Notes: generated by a model not told the origin, from the sequence alone. DNA of 64,000 nt from Prochlorococcus marinus str. MIT 9302 (GCF_000759975.1 NZ_JNAM01000010.1:186001-250000); one strand, 5' to 3'. Shown: positions 25,127 through 36,284, numbered from the stretch's first letter. Program-made: numbers and translations.

Positions 25127-25196
25127 GATTTGTTAGTTAATATTTTTTTCTCAAATTTTTAGATTAAATAATAATAAATTCTAAATTTTTAATTAT

Positions 25197-25856
25197 TTAA
25201 TTTTTTCTTCTTGATTCTAGAACAGCAAGTACATCTCTCCACTCAACACCTTTGTGCATAAGGGCTACTTGCAGATGATAAATTAAATCAGCAGCTTCAT
25301 TTGAGATTGAATCTTTATTATTATCTTTGCAAGCCATTATAAATTCAGCGGATTCCTCTCCTATTTTTTTTAAAATAGTATTACTACCTTTTGTTAATAA
25401 ATGATTTGTATAACTTTTGTCTGAAGGATTTATTGATCTTTCGTTAATGGTATTGAATAATTCAGAACAAATATTTGAGAAGGGAGTTGTTTTTTTCTCT
25501 TTTTTATCATTTTGATTAATTTGAATTTCATTGAAAAAACAACTTTTTTCTCCAGTGTGACATGCTCCTGAACCATTTTGTTCAATCAAAATGATTAGTG
25601 AATCATTATCGCAGTCAAATCTTATATCCTTAAGTATTTGAGTACTTCCACTTGTAGCTCCTTTTCTCCAGATTTCGGATCTTGATCTACTCCAATAATG
25701 AACGTTTTTGGTTTCAAGAGTCATTGTCAATGATTCTTTGTTCATCCAAGCAAGCATAAGAATTGATCCGTCAAGCCAATCTTGTGCTATTGCAGGGATT
25801 AATCCATAATTATCAAAGCGTAGATCTTCTATCGAAAAATTAGTTGAATAATCCAT
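25197..25856 (-). CDS. hisIE: Bifunctional phosphoribosyl-AMP cyclohydrolase / phosphoribosyl-ATP pyrophosphatase
   Basis: A 219-residue fusion catalysing steps two and three of histidine synthesis. The HisI half (residues about 1-110) has LMLAWMNKESL, HYWSRSRSEIWRKGATSG and the metal-site QNGSGACHTGEKSCFF. The HisE half (about 115-219) has the pyrophosphatase helices with KKIGEESAEFIMA and NEAADLIYHLQVAL. hisG, the first step, is elsewhere in this window, so the his genes are scattered. It is divergent from the QueD-family gene. Confidence 0.95.
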   Translation of the reverse strand: MDYSTNFSIEDLRFDNYGLIPAIAQDWLDGSILMLAWMNKESLTMTLETKNVHYWSRSRSEIWRKGATSGSTQILKDIRFDCDNDSLIILIEQNGSGACHTGEKSCFFNEIQINQNDKKEKKTTPFSNICSELFNTINERSINPSDKSYTNHLLTKGSNTILKKIGEESAEFIMACKDNNKDSISNEAADLIYHLQVALMHKGVEWRDVLAVLESRRKN

Positions 25857-25919
25857 TATGTTCGTTATGTTAAATCCTACTCATTATGTTTTATTAAAAA
25901 TTATCCTAACAGTTAATTG

Positions 25920-26390
25920 ATGTATATTCATTCTCTGAAATTTTCATGCAGTAAAAGTTACGAGGATTTTCCCTGTTCTCATAGGCAATGGCGTCATGAA
26001 GGCCACTGCAGATTTGTTCATGGATATTCAAGATCATTCACCTTTTGGTTTACTGCAAAAAAATTAGACTTAAATGGTTTTGTCGTTGATTTTTCAAGTT
26101 TAAAGCCCCTTGAAAATAAACTAAAGCAGCAATTTGATCATACTTTTTTGATAAATAAAGATGATCCTTTATTGAATTACTGGGAAAAATTACATGACTT
26201 AGATGCTTTAGATCTGAGAATTATGGATAATGTTGGAATGGAGTTCACTTCTGAATTGATTTGGAGATGGGCTAATGAATACTTACAGGATAAGGATAAG
26301 GGCAGAACATGTTGTTGGAAAACAGAATCAAAAGAAAATAAATCGAATAAAGCAAGTTATGAGAAGATTCCTGAGTGGTTCCAATGTTAA
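25920..26390 (+). CDS. 6-pyruvoyltetrahydropterin synthase / QueD family protein with variant zinc motif
   Basis: 156 residues with the PTPS/QueD T-fold. Residues about 19-36 read CSHRQWRHEGHCRFVHGYSR, aligning the catalytic Cys (four residues before the HG pair) with QueD. The canonical HGH zinc motif is HGY, so one zinc ligand is replaced by tyrosine. The later VVDFSSLKPLENKLKQQFDHTFL (landmark), with its DH pair, is conserved. An extended acidic middle and a C-terminal CCWKTESKENK segment differ from typical QueD. ATG 25920 is preferred over TTG 25917. The product could be a pterin or deazapurine precursor, but the activity is uncertain. Confidence 0.8.
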   Translation: MYIHSLKFSCSKSYEDFPCSHRQWRHEGHCRFVHGYSRSFTFWFTAKKLDLNGFVVDFSSLKPLENKLKQQFDHTFLINKDDPLLNYWEKLHDLDALDLRIMDNVGMEFTSELIWRWANEYLQDKDKGRTCCWKTESKENKSNKASYEKIPEWFQC

Positions 26391-26439
26391 ATTGAAATTG
26401 TTAAATTTCAATTAATATAAAATCCTTTAATTTAGATCT

Positions 26440-29022
26440 TTAATCAACAATTATCTCTCCATTAAACAGATAAATATTAACCTCGTCTTTATTAAGGTAA
26501 TTATTATTCAATATATTGTTTGAAATTTTTGTCTCAATTTGTTTTTGAATAATTCTTTTTAATGGCCTTGCACCATAGGCATTATCAAAACTATTTTGGA
26601 CCAGTTGGTTAATTGCCTCATCGGTAATTTTGAATTTTAAGTTTTTTTTGTTAAGTCTGTTTTCTAAATTTTGAAGCTGGATTTTTGCAATTTCTTTTAT
26701 GTCATTTAATTCTAAATTATTAAAAATAACTATTTCATCAAGTCGGTTTAAAAACTCAGGCTTGAAAAATTTTTTAAGTTCAGAATTTACAACTTTTTTA
26801 ATTTCATATGTGTCTTCTTTTCTAACTGATAAATCATTTATTGATTGACTTCCTAAGTTACTTGTGAGAACAATGATTGAATTTTTGAAATTGATTGTAC
26901 GACCTTGACCATCCGTAATGATTCCATCATCAAGAACCTGTAAGAGAATATCTAAGATGTCTTTGTGAGCTTTCTCTATTTCATCTAGAAGTATTAATGA
27001 ATAAGGATTTTTGCGTACAGCTTCAGTTAGTTGACCTCCTGATTCGAAACCTAAATATCCAGGAGGCGCACCTATGATTTTGCTAACTGAATGCTTTTCC
27101 ATATATTCAGACATATCCAGTCTTGTAATTGAAGAATTTGAATCGAATATAATTTTTGCGGTTACTTTACTCAGCTCTGTTTTTCCAACACCAGTGGGAC
27201 CTAAAAAGAGGAAACTGGCTAATGGCTTGCTTGGATCATTTAGACCAGTCCTTGATCTCTTGATGGAATCAGCAACTGCCCTAATTGCACTATCTTGACC
27301 AATGATTTTTTCTTTAAGTATCGACTCGAGGCTTAAAAGCTTATCTTTTTCTGACTGGTTTAAGTTCTGTACTGGAATAGTGGTCCACTTTGAGACAACT
27401 TCTGCAATATCATCAAAAGTTACCTCTTGTCTTAAAAGACTCGTCTCTCCGTTCTTGTGAGAATTAACTAGGGACTCACTTTTTTCTTTCAATTTTTTTT
27501 GTAAAGAATTTAAAGTTCCAAATTCCAATTCTGCAGCTTTGTTTAGGTCAAAACTCCTTTTCGCTTGATCTATTTGTAATTGAACGGATTCAATTTCTTC
27601 TTTTATGGTGCTAATCTCATTAATTTGATCTTTTTCTTTTTTCCATTGATCGCCTAATTCTGTCTGTCTATCTTTAAGTGATATAAGTTCATTATTAATT
27701 TTTTTTAATCTTTCTATAGAAAAATCATCTATTTCTCTTTTTAAAGATAATTTTTCCATCTCAAACTGTAGAACTTTTCTATCAATTTCATCAATTTCTT
27801 CAGGTTTGGAAGTAATGACCATATTTAATCTTGATGCTGCCTCATCGATTAGATCTATGGCTTTGTCAGGAAGAAATCTATCGTTAATATATCTTTCGCT
27901 AAGGGTGGCAGCTGCAACTAAAGCATTATCAGAAATTCTCACACTATGATGAACTTCGTATCTTTCTCTCAATCCTCTTAATATTGATACAGTATCATCT
28001 ATTGATGGAGCATCAATTTTTATTTTCTGAAATCTTCTTTCAAGAGCAGGATCTTTTTCTATATTTTGTTTGTGTTCATTAATAGTTGTAGCACCAATAC
28101 ATCTAAGTTCTCCTCTTGCAAGCATTGGTTTTAATAGGTTGCTTGCATCTAAAGAACCTCCATTGGCGCCTGCACCAACTACTGTATGAATTTCATCAAT
28201 AAAAAGAATGATCTTACCGTCTGATTCCTTGACTTTCTTTAGGACATTTTTTATTCTTTCTTCAAATTCTCCACGATATTTTGCTCCCGCTAAAAGTGAA
28301 CCCATATCTAATGAAATTAGTTGCCTATTTTGTAGTGCAGAAGGCACATCGCCATTAATAATTCTTTGAGCCAACCCTTCAACTATGGCTGTTTTGCCAA
28401 CCCCAGGTTCTCCAATAAGAACTGGATTATTTTTTGTTCTTCTACTCAATATTTGAATTGTTCTTCTAATTTCTTCATCCCTACCAATAACTGGATCTAA
28501 GATCCCATCTATTGCTGATTGGGTTAGATCAATACCATATTTATCTAAAGACTCATTAGAAGTCTCAAAGTCATTTTTTACTGCTGGATCTGACTTCATT
28601 TTCTTTATAGTTTCAAGAAATTCTGGAATACCTTTTTGATTTAAAATTTGAAATCCATATTTATTATCATAAGTGAAACCGTAAACTAAGTGTTCTGTTG
28701 ATATCACTACATCATCTAAAGTATTTTTAATATCATTCGCTTTTAAAAATATTTTGTAAAGAGTATCACCAATATATAAATTATCTTGTTTATTTTTCAT
28801 TTTTGCCTTCGAATTTAATGAAGACATTATTTCTTTCTCAAGCTCTTTTATATTTACATTATTTTTTTTTAAGATCTTTATTGTAAGGTTTTCTTGTTTT
28901 AAAAGAGCTAATAATAAATTGTCAGATTCTACGTCTTGTTGATGATTTTTATAAGCAATTTCTTTAGCAAAAATAAAACAGTTCCAAGCAGAATTTGAAA
29001 ATTCGCTTGGAACTATTTTCAT
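26440..29022 (-). CDS. clpB: ATP-dependent chaperone ClpB (Hsp100)
   Basis: An 860-residue disaggregase working with DnaK. The N domain (about 1-145) has the double Clp repeat. The first AAA+ module has Walker A GEPGVGKT near residue 204. The long coiled-coil middle domain (about 400-520) distinguishes ClpB from ClpA/ClpC, although it and the N domain are diverged and lysine-rich. The second AAA+ module has Walker A GPTGVGKT near residue 607 and the C-terminal [16 protein letters not shown]. No ClpP-binding IGF loop is evident. Some picocyanobacteria carry more than one clpB; which copy this is cannot be told. Confidence 0.92.
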   Translation of the reverse strand: MKIVPSEFSNSAWNCFIFAKEIAYKNHQQDVESDNLLLALLKQENLTIKILKKNNVNIKELEKEIMSSLNSKAKMKNKQDNLYIGDTLYKIFLKANDIKNTLDDVVISTEHLVYGFTYDNKYGFQILNQKGIPEFLETIKKMKSDPAVKNDFETSNESLDKYGIDLTQSAIDGILDPVIGRDEEIRRTIQILSRRTKNNPVLIGEPGVGKTAIVEGLAQRIINGDVPSALQNRQLISLDMGSLLAGAKYRGEFEERIKNVLKKVKESDGKIILFIDEIHTVVGAGANGGSLDASNLLKPMLARGELRCIGATTINEHKQNIEKDPALERRFQKIKIDAPSIDDTVSILRGLRERYEVHHSVRISDNALVAAATLSERYINDRFLPDKAIDLIDEAASRLNMVITSKPEEIDEIDRKVLQFEMEKLSLKREIDDFSIERLKKINNELISLKDRQTELGDQWKKEKDQINEISTIKEEIESVQLQIDQAKRSFDLNKAAELEFGTLNSLQKKLKEKSESLVNSHKNGETSLLRQEVTFDDIAEVVSKWTTIPVQNLNQSEKDKLLSLESILKEKIIGQDSAIRAVADSIKRSRTGLNDPSKPLASFLFLGPTGVGKTELSKVTAKIIFDSNSSITRLDMSEYMEKHSVSKIIGAPPGYLGFESGGQLTEAVRKNPYSLILLDEIEKAHKDILDILLQVLDDGIITDGQGRTINFKNSIIVLTSNLGSQSINDLSVRKEDTYEIKKVVNSELKKFFKPEFLNRLDEIVIFNNLELNDIKEIAKIQLQNLENRLNKKNLKFKITDEAINQLVQNSFDNAYGARPLKRIIQKQIETKISNNILNNNYLNKDEVNIYLFNGEIIVD

Positions 29023-29088
29023 TAATCAAAATATATGTATAACTTTAATAAATATTAAGTAAAAAAGAGTACTTAAGTCTGAGAAGGT

Positions 29089-29439
29089 TTATTGAACAAT
29101 AACTTTACCTACCATTCCAGCTCCTCTGTGTGGCTCGCAATAGTAATCATAAGTTCCTGCAGTATCAAATGTTTCTTCCCAAGACTCTCCTGGAGCAAAA
29201 GCTAGGTCTGCATGACTTAATTCCTCATGCCCATCAAAAACAGCATTGTGAGGGGCAAGTTTATTATTGACGAATTTAACTGTGTCACCAGCACTAATGT
29301 TTACTGTACTTGGTTCAAAAGCAAGCATTCCTGCATCCGTACCAAGTTTAACTTCAACAGTCTTAGCTGAAACTGATGAAATACCTAGGCCTAGAGTTAA
29401 AACTATTGCGAATAACCCTGCAAAGATTGAACGTAACAT
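29089..29439 (-). CDS. petE: Plastocyanin
   Basis: A 116-residue precursor of the blue-copper electron carrier between cytochrome b6f and photosystem I. The signal peptide of about 25 residues ends at VSA and targets the thylakoid lumen. Copper ligands are H64 (APHN), C101, H104 and M109 in [15 protein letters not shown]. The length is normal. It is followed by clpB on the same strand after 66 bases. The short gap before the upstream epimerase gene leaves room for its own promoter. Confidence 0.97.
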   Translation of the reverse strand: MLRSIFAGLFAIVLTLGLGISSVSAKTVEVKLGTDAGMLAFEPSTVNISAGDTVKFVNNKLAPHNAVFDGHEELSHADLAFAPGESWEETFDTAGTYDYYCEPHRGAGMVGKVIVQ

Positions 29440-29498
29440 AATTAAAATTTACTTTTATATATATATTACAAGGCTTAGGTAACCTAACTGTGAGAGTT

Positions 29499-30482
29499 TT
29501 AATTGTTATTACAGCTTGGTAACTTTGATAGCCTTAAAATATCATTCAGTGTTTTAGCATGACTTTTAAGTTTGAAAGTCTCAGGATTAGTGATGGGGAC
29601 ATGATTAAAGTCATATTTTTTGATACTGAAGCCATCCCATGGTGTGGTTTTGATAGGAAGAATTCTTAATAATATTTTTAGAATTTTTTTTGTAAGGGGT
29701 ATCGCAAAATATCTCTTCATCTTATTCCTTTTTAAAAGTGTAATTATGGCCTCGTCAATTGAAATAAATTTTTGACCTAGCACAAATTTTCTAAAACCTT
29801 TGTATTGCTCTTCTTTATGATTTTTAATTAGAAACCCACAAATTTGAGCGATATCATTTGCGTGTATAAAGTGAAATTTGGAATCAAGTTTTAAAAATCT
29901 TGCTAACCAAAGCCATTTCCCAATTTCTTTCAATCCACTAGTTAAATAGCTAATAGGATATTTACTTTTTTTGCCAAGATTTCCTCCAAAAACCAAGGTA
30001 GGGAAAACAGCAAATGTTTTTTCTGCGAATGAGCTTTCTCTAAGTCTCTGGAAGCATTCATATTTTGTTTGTATGTATTCTGTTCCATAAAATAATGATT
30101 CCCTCATTAATTCTGTTTTTGTATCAAGAATGCTTGCTGTTGAAAAATAAATAATTTTTTCTATCTTTTTAATATCAAGCATTTCAAGTAATTCTTCAAA
30201 AGCTTTAATATTTACCTCATAGGCTCTTCTTGGATCTCCCCAAGCCGTAGCAGTATGTATTAAATAATTAATTTGACTAATTTCCTTTTTATATCTATTT
30301 GATTCTCTGATATCGCAAACTATCAACTTGACTTTTTTATTTTCTTGAATAGAAATTGGTAACTTACTTTTATCTCTTACCATGAGATAAAGCCTGAATT
30401 TTGTATTTTTCAAAAACCAATCAACTAAATATTGGCCAACACATCCATTCGCACCTGTTATTAATAAGTTTTTATATGCCAA
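29499..30482 (-). CDS. NAD-dependent epimerase/dehydratase family protein (extended SDR)
   Basis: 327 residues with a Rossmann NAD(P)-binding site LLITGANGCVGQYLVDW at the N terminus and the catalytic YxxxK in EYIQTKYECF. An upstream IYFSTASI strand carries the serine. The FHFIHANDIAQICGFLI segment is typical of extended SDRs acting on nucleotide sugars or isoprenoid/sterol-like substrates; the substrate here is unknown. It starts with TTG at 30482, seven bases after the hemE stop, so it is probably in one operon with hemE. Confidence 0.88.
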   Translation of the reverse strand: MAYKNLLITGANGCVGQYLVDWFLKNTKFRLYLMVRDKSKLPISIQENKKVKLIVCDIRESNRYKKEISQINYLIHTATAWGDPRRAYEVNIKAFEELLEMLDIKKIEKIIYFSTASILDTKTELMRESLFYGTEYIQTKYECFQRLRESSFAEKTFAVFPTLVFGGNLGKKSKYPISYLTSGLKEIGKWLWLARFLKLDSKFHFIHANDIAQICGFLIKNHKEEQYKGFRKFVLGQKFISIDEAIITLLKRNKMKRYFAIPLTKKILKILLRILPIKTTPWDGFSIKKYDFNHVPITNPETFKLKSHAKTLNDILRLSKLPSCNNN

Positions 30483-30489
30483 GTTTTTA

Positions 30490-31530
30490 CTAGTAAGTTA
30501 GTTTTTTCCCATGTTCAAAAAATGTTTGAGCATTTTCTTCTGGAGTGCCAGGTAAAATTCCATGACCTAAATTAAGAATATATTTCCTATCTTTAATTTT
30601 ATTAAAAGTATCATCGATCCTTTCTTTTATTGATTGTTTATTTCCAAATAAAATGCCAGGGTCAACATTACCTTGGATTCCTATCTCACTAGGGATTCTT
30701 TTACAAGCCTCTTCAATATCTACTGTCCAGTCTAATGAAATTATATCTACTCCAGTTTTTGCCATTCTTTCTATAACGCCTGCACTTCCCGAAATATAGA
30801 GAATAACAGGCGTGTCAGGGTACTCCCCTTTTACAATGTCAACAACTTTTTTTTGATAAGGCCCAGCAAAGATATCATAATCTTGTGGGCTTAGTTGTCC
30901 TGCCCATGAATCAAAAATTTGTACTACTTGCGCTCCAGATTTTATTTGAAATTTAAGGTATTCACCAATAGATTTTGCAAAATGATCAAGAAGTTTGTGA
31001 AGTAAATCTGGTTCTTTAAAAGCCATTGATTTTATTAAAGAATAATTTTTACTACTTTTACCTTCAACTACATATGCAGCCAGAGTCCATGGTGCGCCAA
31101 CAAAACCTAAAACTGTTGCCTCATTATTCACATCTTTTTTTAGTGAAGATAGAACTTGTCCAACAAAACTTAAACTCTCACTTGGAATTAATTCTTTTAA
31201 ACTTTCTATCTGGCTAAGATTTCTTATTGGGTTCTCAATTATTGGACCTTTGCTTTCTATGATCTCAAAATTTATACCCATTCCTGGAAGAGGTGTGAGA
31301 ATATCTGAGAAGAGGATCACACCATCAGGTTTGAAAGCATGAAAAGGCTGCATTGATATCTCATATGATAGTTCTGGATTCTCAGACCTCTCTCTAAAGC
31401 TTGGGTAACGCTCCCTTAAATCTCTATAGATTTTCATATATCTTCCTGCTTGCCTCATCATCCATACTGGAGGCCTATTTACTTTTTTACCTAATGCGGC
31501 AGAAAGTAGTAGTGGTAAATTTTCACCCAT
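30490..31530 (-). CDS. hemE: Uroporphyrinogen decarboxylase
   Basis: This 346-residue enzyme removes four acetate carboxyls from uroporphyrinogen III to give coproporphyrinogen III, on the route to heme and chlorophyll. Signature motifs are [13 protein letters not shown] near the N terminus (catalytic arginines), [13 protein letters not shown] (catalytic aspartate), the [13 protein letters not shown] segment and the C-terminal [16 protein letters not shown]. It is the first gene of a pair with the SDR gene. The 121-base gap between it and the preceding glgB stop should hold its promoter. Confidence 0.96.
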   Translation of the reverse strand: MGENLPLLLSAALGKKVNRPPVWMMRQAGRYMKIYRDLRERYPSFRERSENPELSYEISMQPFHAFKPDGVILFSDILTPLPGMGINFEIIESKGPIIENPIRNLSQIESLKELIPSESLSFVGQVLSSLKKDVNNEATVLGFVGAPWTLAAYVVEGKSSKNYSLIKSMAFKEPDLLHKLLDHFAKSIGEYLKFQIKSGAQVVQIFDSWAGQLSPQDYDIFAGPYQKKVVDIVKGEYPDTPVILYISGSAGVIERMAKTGVDIISLDWTVDIEEACKRIPSEIGIQGNVDPGILFGNKQSIKERIDDTFNKIKDRKYILNLGHGILPGTPEENAQTFFEHGKKLTY

Positions 31531-31651
31531 TTTTCAATACGATATGTTTTTTAAAAAAAATTAAAATTCCAACTTAAAAATCTTACAATGCAAAGCAGAT
31601 CAAAAGCGTTATATGAACATTTATATGAAGCACTAAGTTAAATGAGCCTTC

Positions 31652-33916
31652 TTAATTTTTTGATTGATGTTTGAAGATACTCACGCTTAATGGGGGCAAA
31701 GCAAGTTCTAAAGCATTTTGATAATCATGAATATTGTAATTTATAGTTTCTTTACCACCCATATTTCCTTTATTACTGCCTCCGTATCTAGATCCATCTG
31801 AATTAAATATCTCTTTATAGAATCCTTCTACAGGAACACCTACTTTATATGAATCATGAGTATTAGGTGTAAAGTTCGCAACAATAACAAGCCACTCATT
31901 GGTGTCGTTTTCTCTTCTCATAAAACTTATTACTGAATTAGACTTATCATTACAGTCAATCCATTGGAATCCATAAGGATCAAAGTCATTTTTCCATAAC
32001 GCAGGTTCACTTTTATAAAGTGCATTTAGATCATCAACCAAGTTTCTGATCCCTTTATGAGGTTCAAATTCTAGTAAATCCCATTGAAGATCATCCCAAA
32101 CATTCCATTCTTGTCTTTGTCCAAATTCCATTCCCATAAATATTGTTTTTTTACCTGGATGAGTCCACATATAAGTTAGTAAAGCTCGAGTATTTGCATA
32201 TTTCTTCCAGTCATCGCCCGGCATTTTATGTAAAAGATTACTTTTCCCATGGACTACCTCATCATGGCTAAGAGCAAGCATAAAGTTCTCTGTATAGTTA
32301 TATGTTATTGAGAAAGTTACACTGTTTTGATGGAATTGTCTGAACCAAGGATCTATCTCAAAATAATCGAGCATATCGTGCATCCAACCCATATTCCATT
32401 TTAAATTGAACCCTAATCCCCCCATATCTGTTGGTTTGGTTACCATTGGCCAAGTTGTTGATTCTTCAGCAATAGAAAGTGCACCAGGGAAATGTTGGAA
32501 GAGTACATGATTAGCCTGTTGAAGAAATTTAACGGCTTCTATATTTTCATTCCCACCATTCTCATTAGGTATCCATTCTCCATCTGGGCGTAGATAGTCT
32601 CTATATAGCATTGAAGCTACCGCATCTACTCGTATGCCATCAATATGAAATTCTTCAAACCAATAAATGAGGTTTGCTACTAGGAAATTTCTTACTTCGT
32701 TTCTGCTGTAATTAAAGATTAAAGTTCCCCATTCTTTGTGTTCACCTATGCGTGAATCCCCATGTTCATAAAGATGACAACCATCAAAAAATGCTAAGCC
32801 ATGCTTGTCTTTTGGGAAATGACCAGGTACCCAATCAAGAATTACACCAATACCCTCTTCATGACATTTATTTACAAACTCTCTAAATTCATTAGGAGTG
32901 CCAAATCTACTTGTGGGTGCATACCAACCTGTGACCTGGTATCCCCATGAACCATCGAAAGGATGTTCAGATATTGGCATTAGTTCAATATGAGTAAACC
33001 CTCTCTCTTTTACATAAGGGATGAGTTTTTTGGTTAATTCTGGATAAGTTAATAATCTTGTTCCAGGTTTTAAATCTGCAGCAGGTACTGGTTTTCTTGG
33101 ATTCCCATTGTCTTCAAGATATTTATTATCTATTGATTCATGGAGCCAACTTCCTAAATGCATCTCATAAACTGAAATTGGCTTGTTAATTTGACTAGAG
33201 GAATCTCTATTTGTAATCCAAGAACTATCACTCCAATTAAAGTTTTTCAATTGTGAAACTATTGAACCATTTTGAGGCCTGATTTCATGAAAGAAACCAT
33301 ATGGATCAGCTTTTTCATAGATATGACCCTGTTGTGTTCTTATTTCATATTTATATGTGTCTCCCTCTTTCATTATTGGCATGAATAGTTCCCAAATCCC
33401 CCCTAATCTTTTTTGCATTGGATGATGTCTTCCATCCCAAGAATTTATATCTCCAATTATTGAGATTGATTTTGCATTTGGAGCCCAAATGCAAAACATG
33501 ACCCCCTTTTGATTCTTATTTTCAATGAGATGTGCTCCCATTTTTTCCCAAATATGATGATGATTACCTTCTGCAAAAAGATGCCTATCAACTTCTCCCA
33601 TCCACTCTTCTCTATAAGACCAGGGGTCATGTTGTGTATGAGCGATCCCTCCTCTTGAAATATTTATTTTGTAATTAGAATTTGGATTTTCAGGCAGGTT
33701 TGCTTCAAAAAGCCATTTATGATTTATGGTTTCTGCCTTATAGGTTTTATTTTTAAAATTTATTGTAACTTCATCTGCGTCAGGCATCCATACCCTTATT
33801 ACCCATTGCTCTTCATGAAAATGAGGTCCTAGTATTTTTAATGGATTATCATTGCAACAATTTTCTAGGTTGATAGCTTCTGATTTAATCCAGTCTGTTT
33901 GATTTGTCTCTATCAT
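31652..33916 (-). CDS. glgB: 1,4-alpha-glucan branching enzyme
   Basis: A 754-residue GH13 enzyme adding alpha-1,6 branches to glycogen. Two N-terminal beta-sandwich domains (about 25-220, with the CBM48 motif [23 protein letters not shown]) precede the catalytic barrel. The catalytic residues lie in GIRVDAVAS (nucleophile Asp), IAEEST (acid Glu) and [10 protein letters not shown] (Asp). The C-terminal domain ends [12 protein letters not shown]. glgA is elsewhere in this window at 61 kb, so the glycogen genes are not clustered. Confidence 0.96.
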   Translation of the reverse strand: MIETNQTDWIKSEAINLENCCNDNPLKILGPHFHEEQWVIRVWMPDADEVTINFKNKTYKAETINHKWLFEANLPENPNSNYKINISRGGIAHTQHDPWSYREEWMGEVDRHLFAEGNHHHIWEKMGAHLIENKNQKGVMFCIWAPNAKSISIIGDINSWDGRHHPMQKRLGGIWELFMPIMKEGDTYKYEIRTQQGHIYEKADPYGFFHEIRPQNGSIVSQLKNFNWSDSSWITNRDSSSQINKPISVYEMHLGSWLHESIDNKYLEDNGNPRKPVPAADLKPGTRLLTYPELTKKLIPYVKERGFTHIELMPISEHPFDGSWGYQVTGWYAPTSRFGTPNEFREFVNKCHEEGIGVILDWVPGHFPKDKHGLAFFDGCHLYEHGDSRIGEHKEWGTLIFNYSRNEVRNFLVANLIYWFEEFHIDGIRVDAVASMLYRDYLRPDGEWIPNENGGNENIEAVKFLQQANHVLFQHFPGALSIAEESTTWPMVTKPTDMGGLGFNLKWNMGWMHDMLDYFEIDPWFRQFHQNSVTFSITYNYTENFMLALSHDEVVHGKSNLLHKMPGDDWKKYANTRALLTYMWTHPGKKTIFMGMEFGQRQEWNVWDDLQWDLLEFEPHKGIRNLVDDLNALYKSEPALWKNDFDPYGFQWIDCNDKSNSVISFMRRENDTNEWLVIVANFTPNTHDSYKVGVPVEGFYKEIFNSDGSRYGGSNKGNMGGKETINYNIHDYQNALELALPPLSVSIFKHQSKN

Positions 33917-33974
33917 GACTGGTTGATGTTAAGGATTAATAATATCAAATGATTAACCAAAAAATAATTATTTA

Positions 33975-35549
33975 TCAAAAAAAAGGGGTCATTTTCATAA
34001 ATGTTTTATTAAGGAGAAAACTTAGAGTGATAATTCTATGATTTAATGAAGGCGCTCCAATGTTTCCCTCCCCATATCCAGGATTAACTCCAATAGCAGG
34101 ATAAGCTGCTGCTGATATAGATAATCGAAGCTTACTACCTTTAATTAAACAAATATTTGTTGGCTGCATTGTGATTTTATAAATGCATTCTTCACTTATT
34201 TTGGGGTTTTTAACCCTTAAGAATCCAGTTGAGAATTGATTCACTTTCTCATTCTCTTCTTCAACTAGAGATAAAGCAAGGCAGATATCGAAGTTGGGCT
34301 GATCACTTTTTACAGGGATTTCTAATGTGGGGACTCCTTTTAAATATTGATCTTCTTTAAAAGAATTGGTTTGAAAAACGCCTACATCTAGACGTTTGTC
34401 AATAATATTTCTATTAAACTTTCCTGGATTTGGACCTAAATGACCACCGTCAGATGGAGTAGGTCTCCATGGGTCATTAACAATTGTGAACCATCCTGAT
34501 CCTTTTGAATTTATGGTAAGACTTCCATCTTTAATATCTACATTTGCGGTGCCATCGCTTTTGAGCCCAAAAATAAATTCAGGGCAAGGTTTATTATCTA
34601 ATTCGTCCCATTTATTTAATGAAATATTCCATATTTTTTTTTCTCTTTTAGTGTCCTTAAAATTAAATTTTTTATCTAATTTAAGATGTTTATCAAAAAA
34701 TTTTAATAAAGATTCTTGTGATCCCTCCCACCAATTTAGATGAGTTGCATTCCCAATAAGTATCTCCGGACTGCCTCCAGCTTCTTTAGATTTTTTATAA
34801 AGATCAAATGCACCTTTTAAATGTGGGTCCCAAAGTCCTCCAATTATTAACATGGGTTGTTTAATCCATGTTGAAATTGGCTTAAATTCCTCAAAGGGGT
34901 AACCATACTCGAAATTTTTTAACCATTGCAAAACAAAGCTATTTGGATCATATTTTTTTAAAATATCAATTCCTTCCATTAGATAACTTTTATTTTCTAA
35001 GGCTAATCTTATCTTTCCCCAATTAAATAAATTATTTTCTCTTTTCATTTTCAGTGCCGCGATTTGCAGTCCCCATGCAATATTGTTATGCCACCAATAT
35101 GCTCCTCCATCTGAGCACCAATGATCTTTAACACTCACCCCAGTCATTGCTGGAGATAAACAATCGGGGGGCTTTGAATTTGATTCACCGGTTAGTTGAG
35201 TAAATCCTTGATATGAAAATCCATATAAGCCAAGTTTTCCATTGCATTCTTTGAGAGACCTTACCCATTCATGTGTTTCTGAAGTATCGCTAGCTTCTTG
35301 TTTGAAACCATTAAAAACTCCTTCGGAAGAGCCCATCCCTCTAACATCCTGAATTATTACCATATACCCTTTGGAAACCCACCATTCAGGGTGAGAATAG
35401 GTAATTGTTGAAGCTATTTCCCTGCCATATGGTTGTCTCATTAATAATGCAGGCCATGCCCCATTGCTATTAGGTAGCCAAATCCTTGATGTGAGCCTGA
35501 CTCCATCTCTTAGTACTAGAGACTTGTCAAACCATCTTGAAGCATGCAT
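33975..35549 (-). CDS. CocE/NonD family hydrolase (X-Pro dipeptidyl-peptidase S15-like)
   Basis: A 524-residue alpha/beta hydrolase. The nucleophile is S112 in GLYGFSYQG. The triad is completed by Asp in GGLWDPHLKG and His in NATHLNWW. Family landmarks are IRMQPYG-like ALLMRQPYGRE and IIQDVRGMGSSEG near the front, and the C-terminal jelly-roll domain (about 310-524) with GSKLRLSISAAAYP. Members cleave acyl esters or amides, and some act on beta-lactam or cocaine-like esters; the natural substrate is unknown. It follows a small exported-protein gene by seven bases. Confidence 0.88.
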   Translation of the reverse strand: MHASRWFDKSLVLRDGVRLTSRIWLPNSNGAWPALLMRQPYGREIASTITYSHPEWWVSKGYMVIIQDVRGMGSSEGVFNGFKQEASDTSETHEWVRSLKECNGKLGLYGFSYQGFTQLTGESNSKPPDCLSPAMTGVSVKDHWCSDGGAYWWHNNIAWGLQIAALKMKRENNLFNWGKIRLALENKSYLMEGIDILKKYDPNSFVLQWLKNFEYGYPFEEFKPISTWIKQPMLIIGGLWDPHLKGAFDLYKKSKEAGGSPEILIGNATHLNWWEGSQESLLKFFDKHLKLDKKFNFKDTKREKKIWNISLNKWDELDNKPCPEFIFGLKSDGTANVDIKDGSLTINSKGSGWFTIVNDPWRPTPSDGGHLGPNPGKFNRNIIDKRLDVGVFQTNSFKEDQYLKGVPTLEIPVKSDQPNFDICLALSLVEEENEKVNQFSTGFLRVKNPKISEECIYKITMQPTNICLIKGSKLRLSISAAAYPAIGVNPGYGEGNIGAPSLNHRIITLSFLLNKTFMKMTPFF

Positions 35550-35556
35550 TTAAGCT

Positions 35557-35823
35557 TTAGATAATATCTGGACAGTGCAGTCCAATAACGTAAATAGAAA
35601 AGATCTCAGCGTTAACGGGAGTTAACTTATTTCTTTTTGAAATATACTCTATAGCTTTGTCTGAACTAGCTGAAATACCTTTTGAATTAAACTCTCTAAA
35701 CTTATTACATATATTTCTAGCTTCGTTTGGATTCTTTTTTACACTTTCTAATAAATTAGATTGACTAAAAACAGGGTATAAAGAGTTGGAAAACAAAAAT
35801 AATAAAAATAAAAAAGATTTCAT
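35557..35823 (-). CDS. Small exported hypothetical protein
   Basis: 88 residues, family not recognised. An N-terminal signal peptide (MKSFLFLLFLFSNSLYPVFS) is followed by a 65-residue mature domain with two cysteines (ICNKF and HCPDII). These could form a disulfide in the periplasm or lumen. It is predicted largely helical. It lies seven bases upstream of the CocE-like hydrolase and may be co-transcribed with it. Confidence 0.75.
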   Translation of the reverse strand: MKSFLFLLFLFSNSLYPVFSQSNLLESVKKNPNEARNICNKFREFNSKGISASSDKAIEYISKRNKLTPVNAEIFSIYVIGLHCPDII

Positions 35824-35876
35824 TAATTACTAACTTTTTATGAATTCTACATGAAAAAATTTTTTTAACAAAGATT

Positions 35877-36284
35877 TCAAATAGATTTGTAGATTTGACT
35901 AGCTCTTTTAATCCATTTTTTTAAAAGAGTAAAAGTTATATCTGTCTCAGTTTTCACTCTAAGACTTCTTTCTAATCTACCAATTTTGCGTTCTAATTCA
36001 TAAGGAGTAGATAATGATAATGATTTAATAGAACATATACCGCAATGTAAAAGTAGATATGCTTCTGGTGGGGAAATTCCAATTTCTTTTTTAAAAATAG
36101 CTATAGCTCTAATTTTCTTTAGATTATTTAATGTACATAGTGATGATTTTACTTGAATCTCATTTATGTCTAAATCTGAAAGATTACTTAGTTTTTCAAA
36201 GTCAGTTAGATTATTTTGAATAAAAAAAGATTTCTCATGTCTAAAGTTACTTGGCAAAAAATCTAAAAAGGTTTTGCTTTCCAT
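35877..36284 (-). CDS. DUF4332 family protein
   Basis: A 135-residue protein resembling DUF4332, which consists of helix-hairpin-helix-like repeats. The regions FEKLSNLSDLDINEIQVKS and GISPPEAYLLLHCGICSIKSLSLSTPYELERKI (landmarks) carry the paired-helix pattern with small/hydrophobic turns seen in such folds. No enzymatic motif is visible. Helix-hairpin-helix folds can bind DNA non-specifically, but that role is not shown here. It lies 13 bases downstream of the Ycf51-like gene and is likely in one unit with it. Confidence 0.75.
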   Translation of the reverse strand: MESKTFLDFLPSNFRHEKSFFIQNNLTDFEKLSNLSDLDINEIQVKSSLCTLNNLKKIRAIAIFKKEIGISPPEAYLLLHCGICSIKSLSLSTPYELERKIGRLERSLRVKTETDITFTLLKKWIKRASQIYKSI

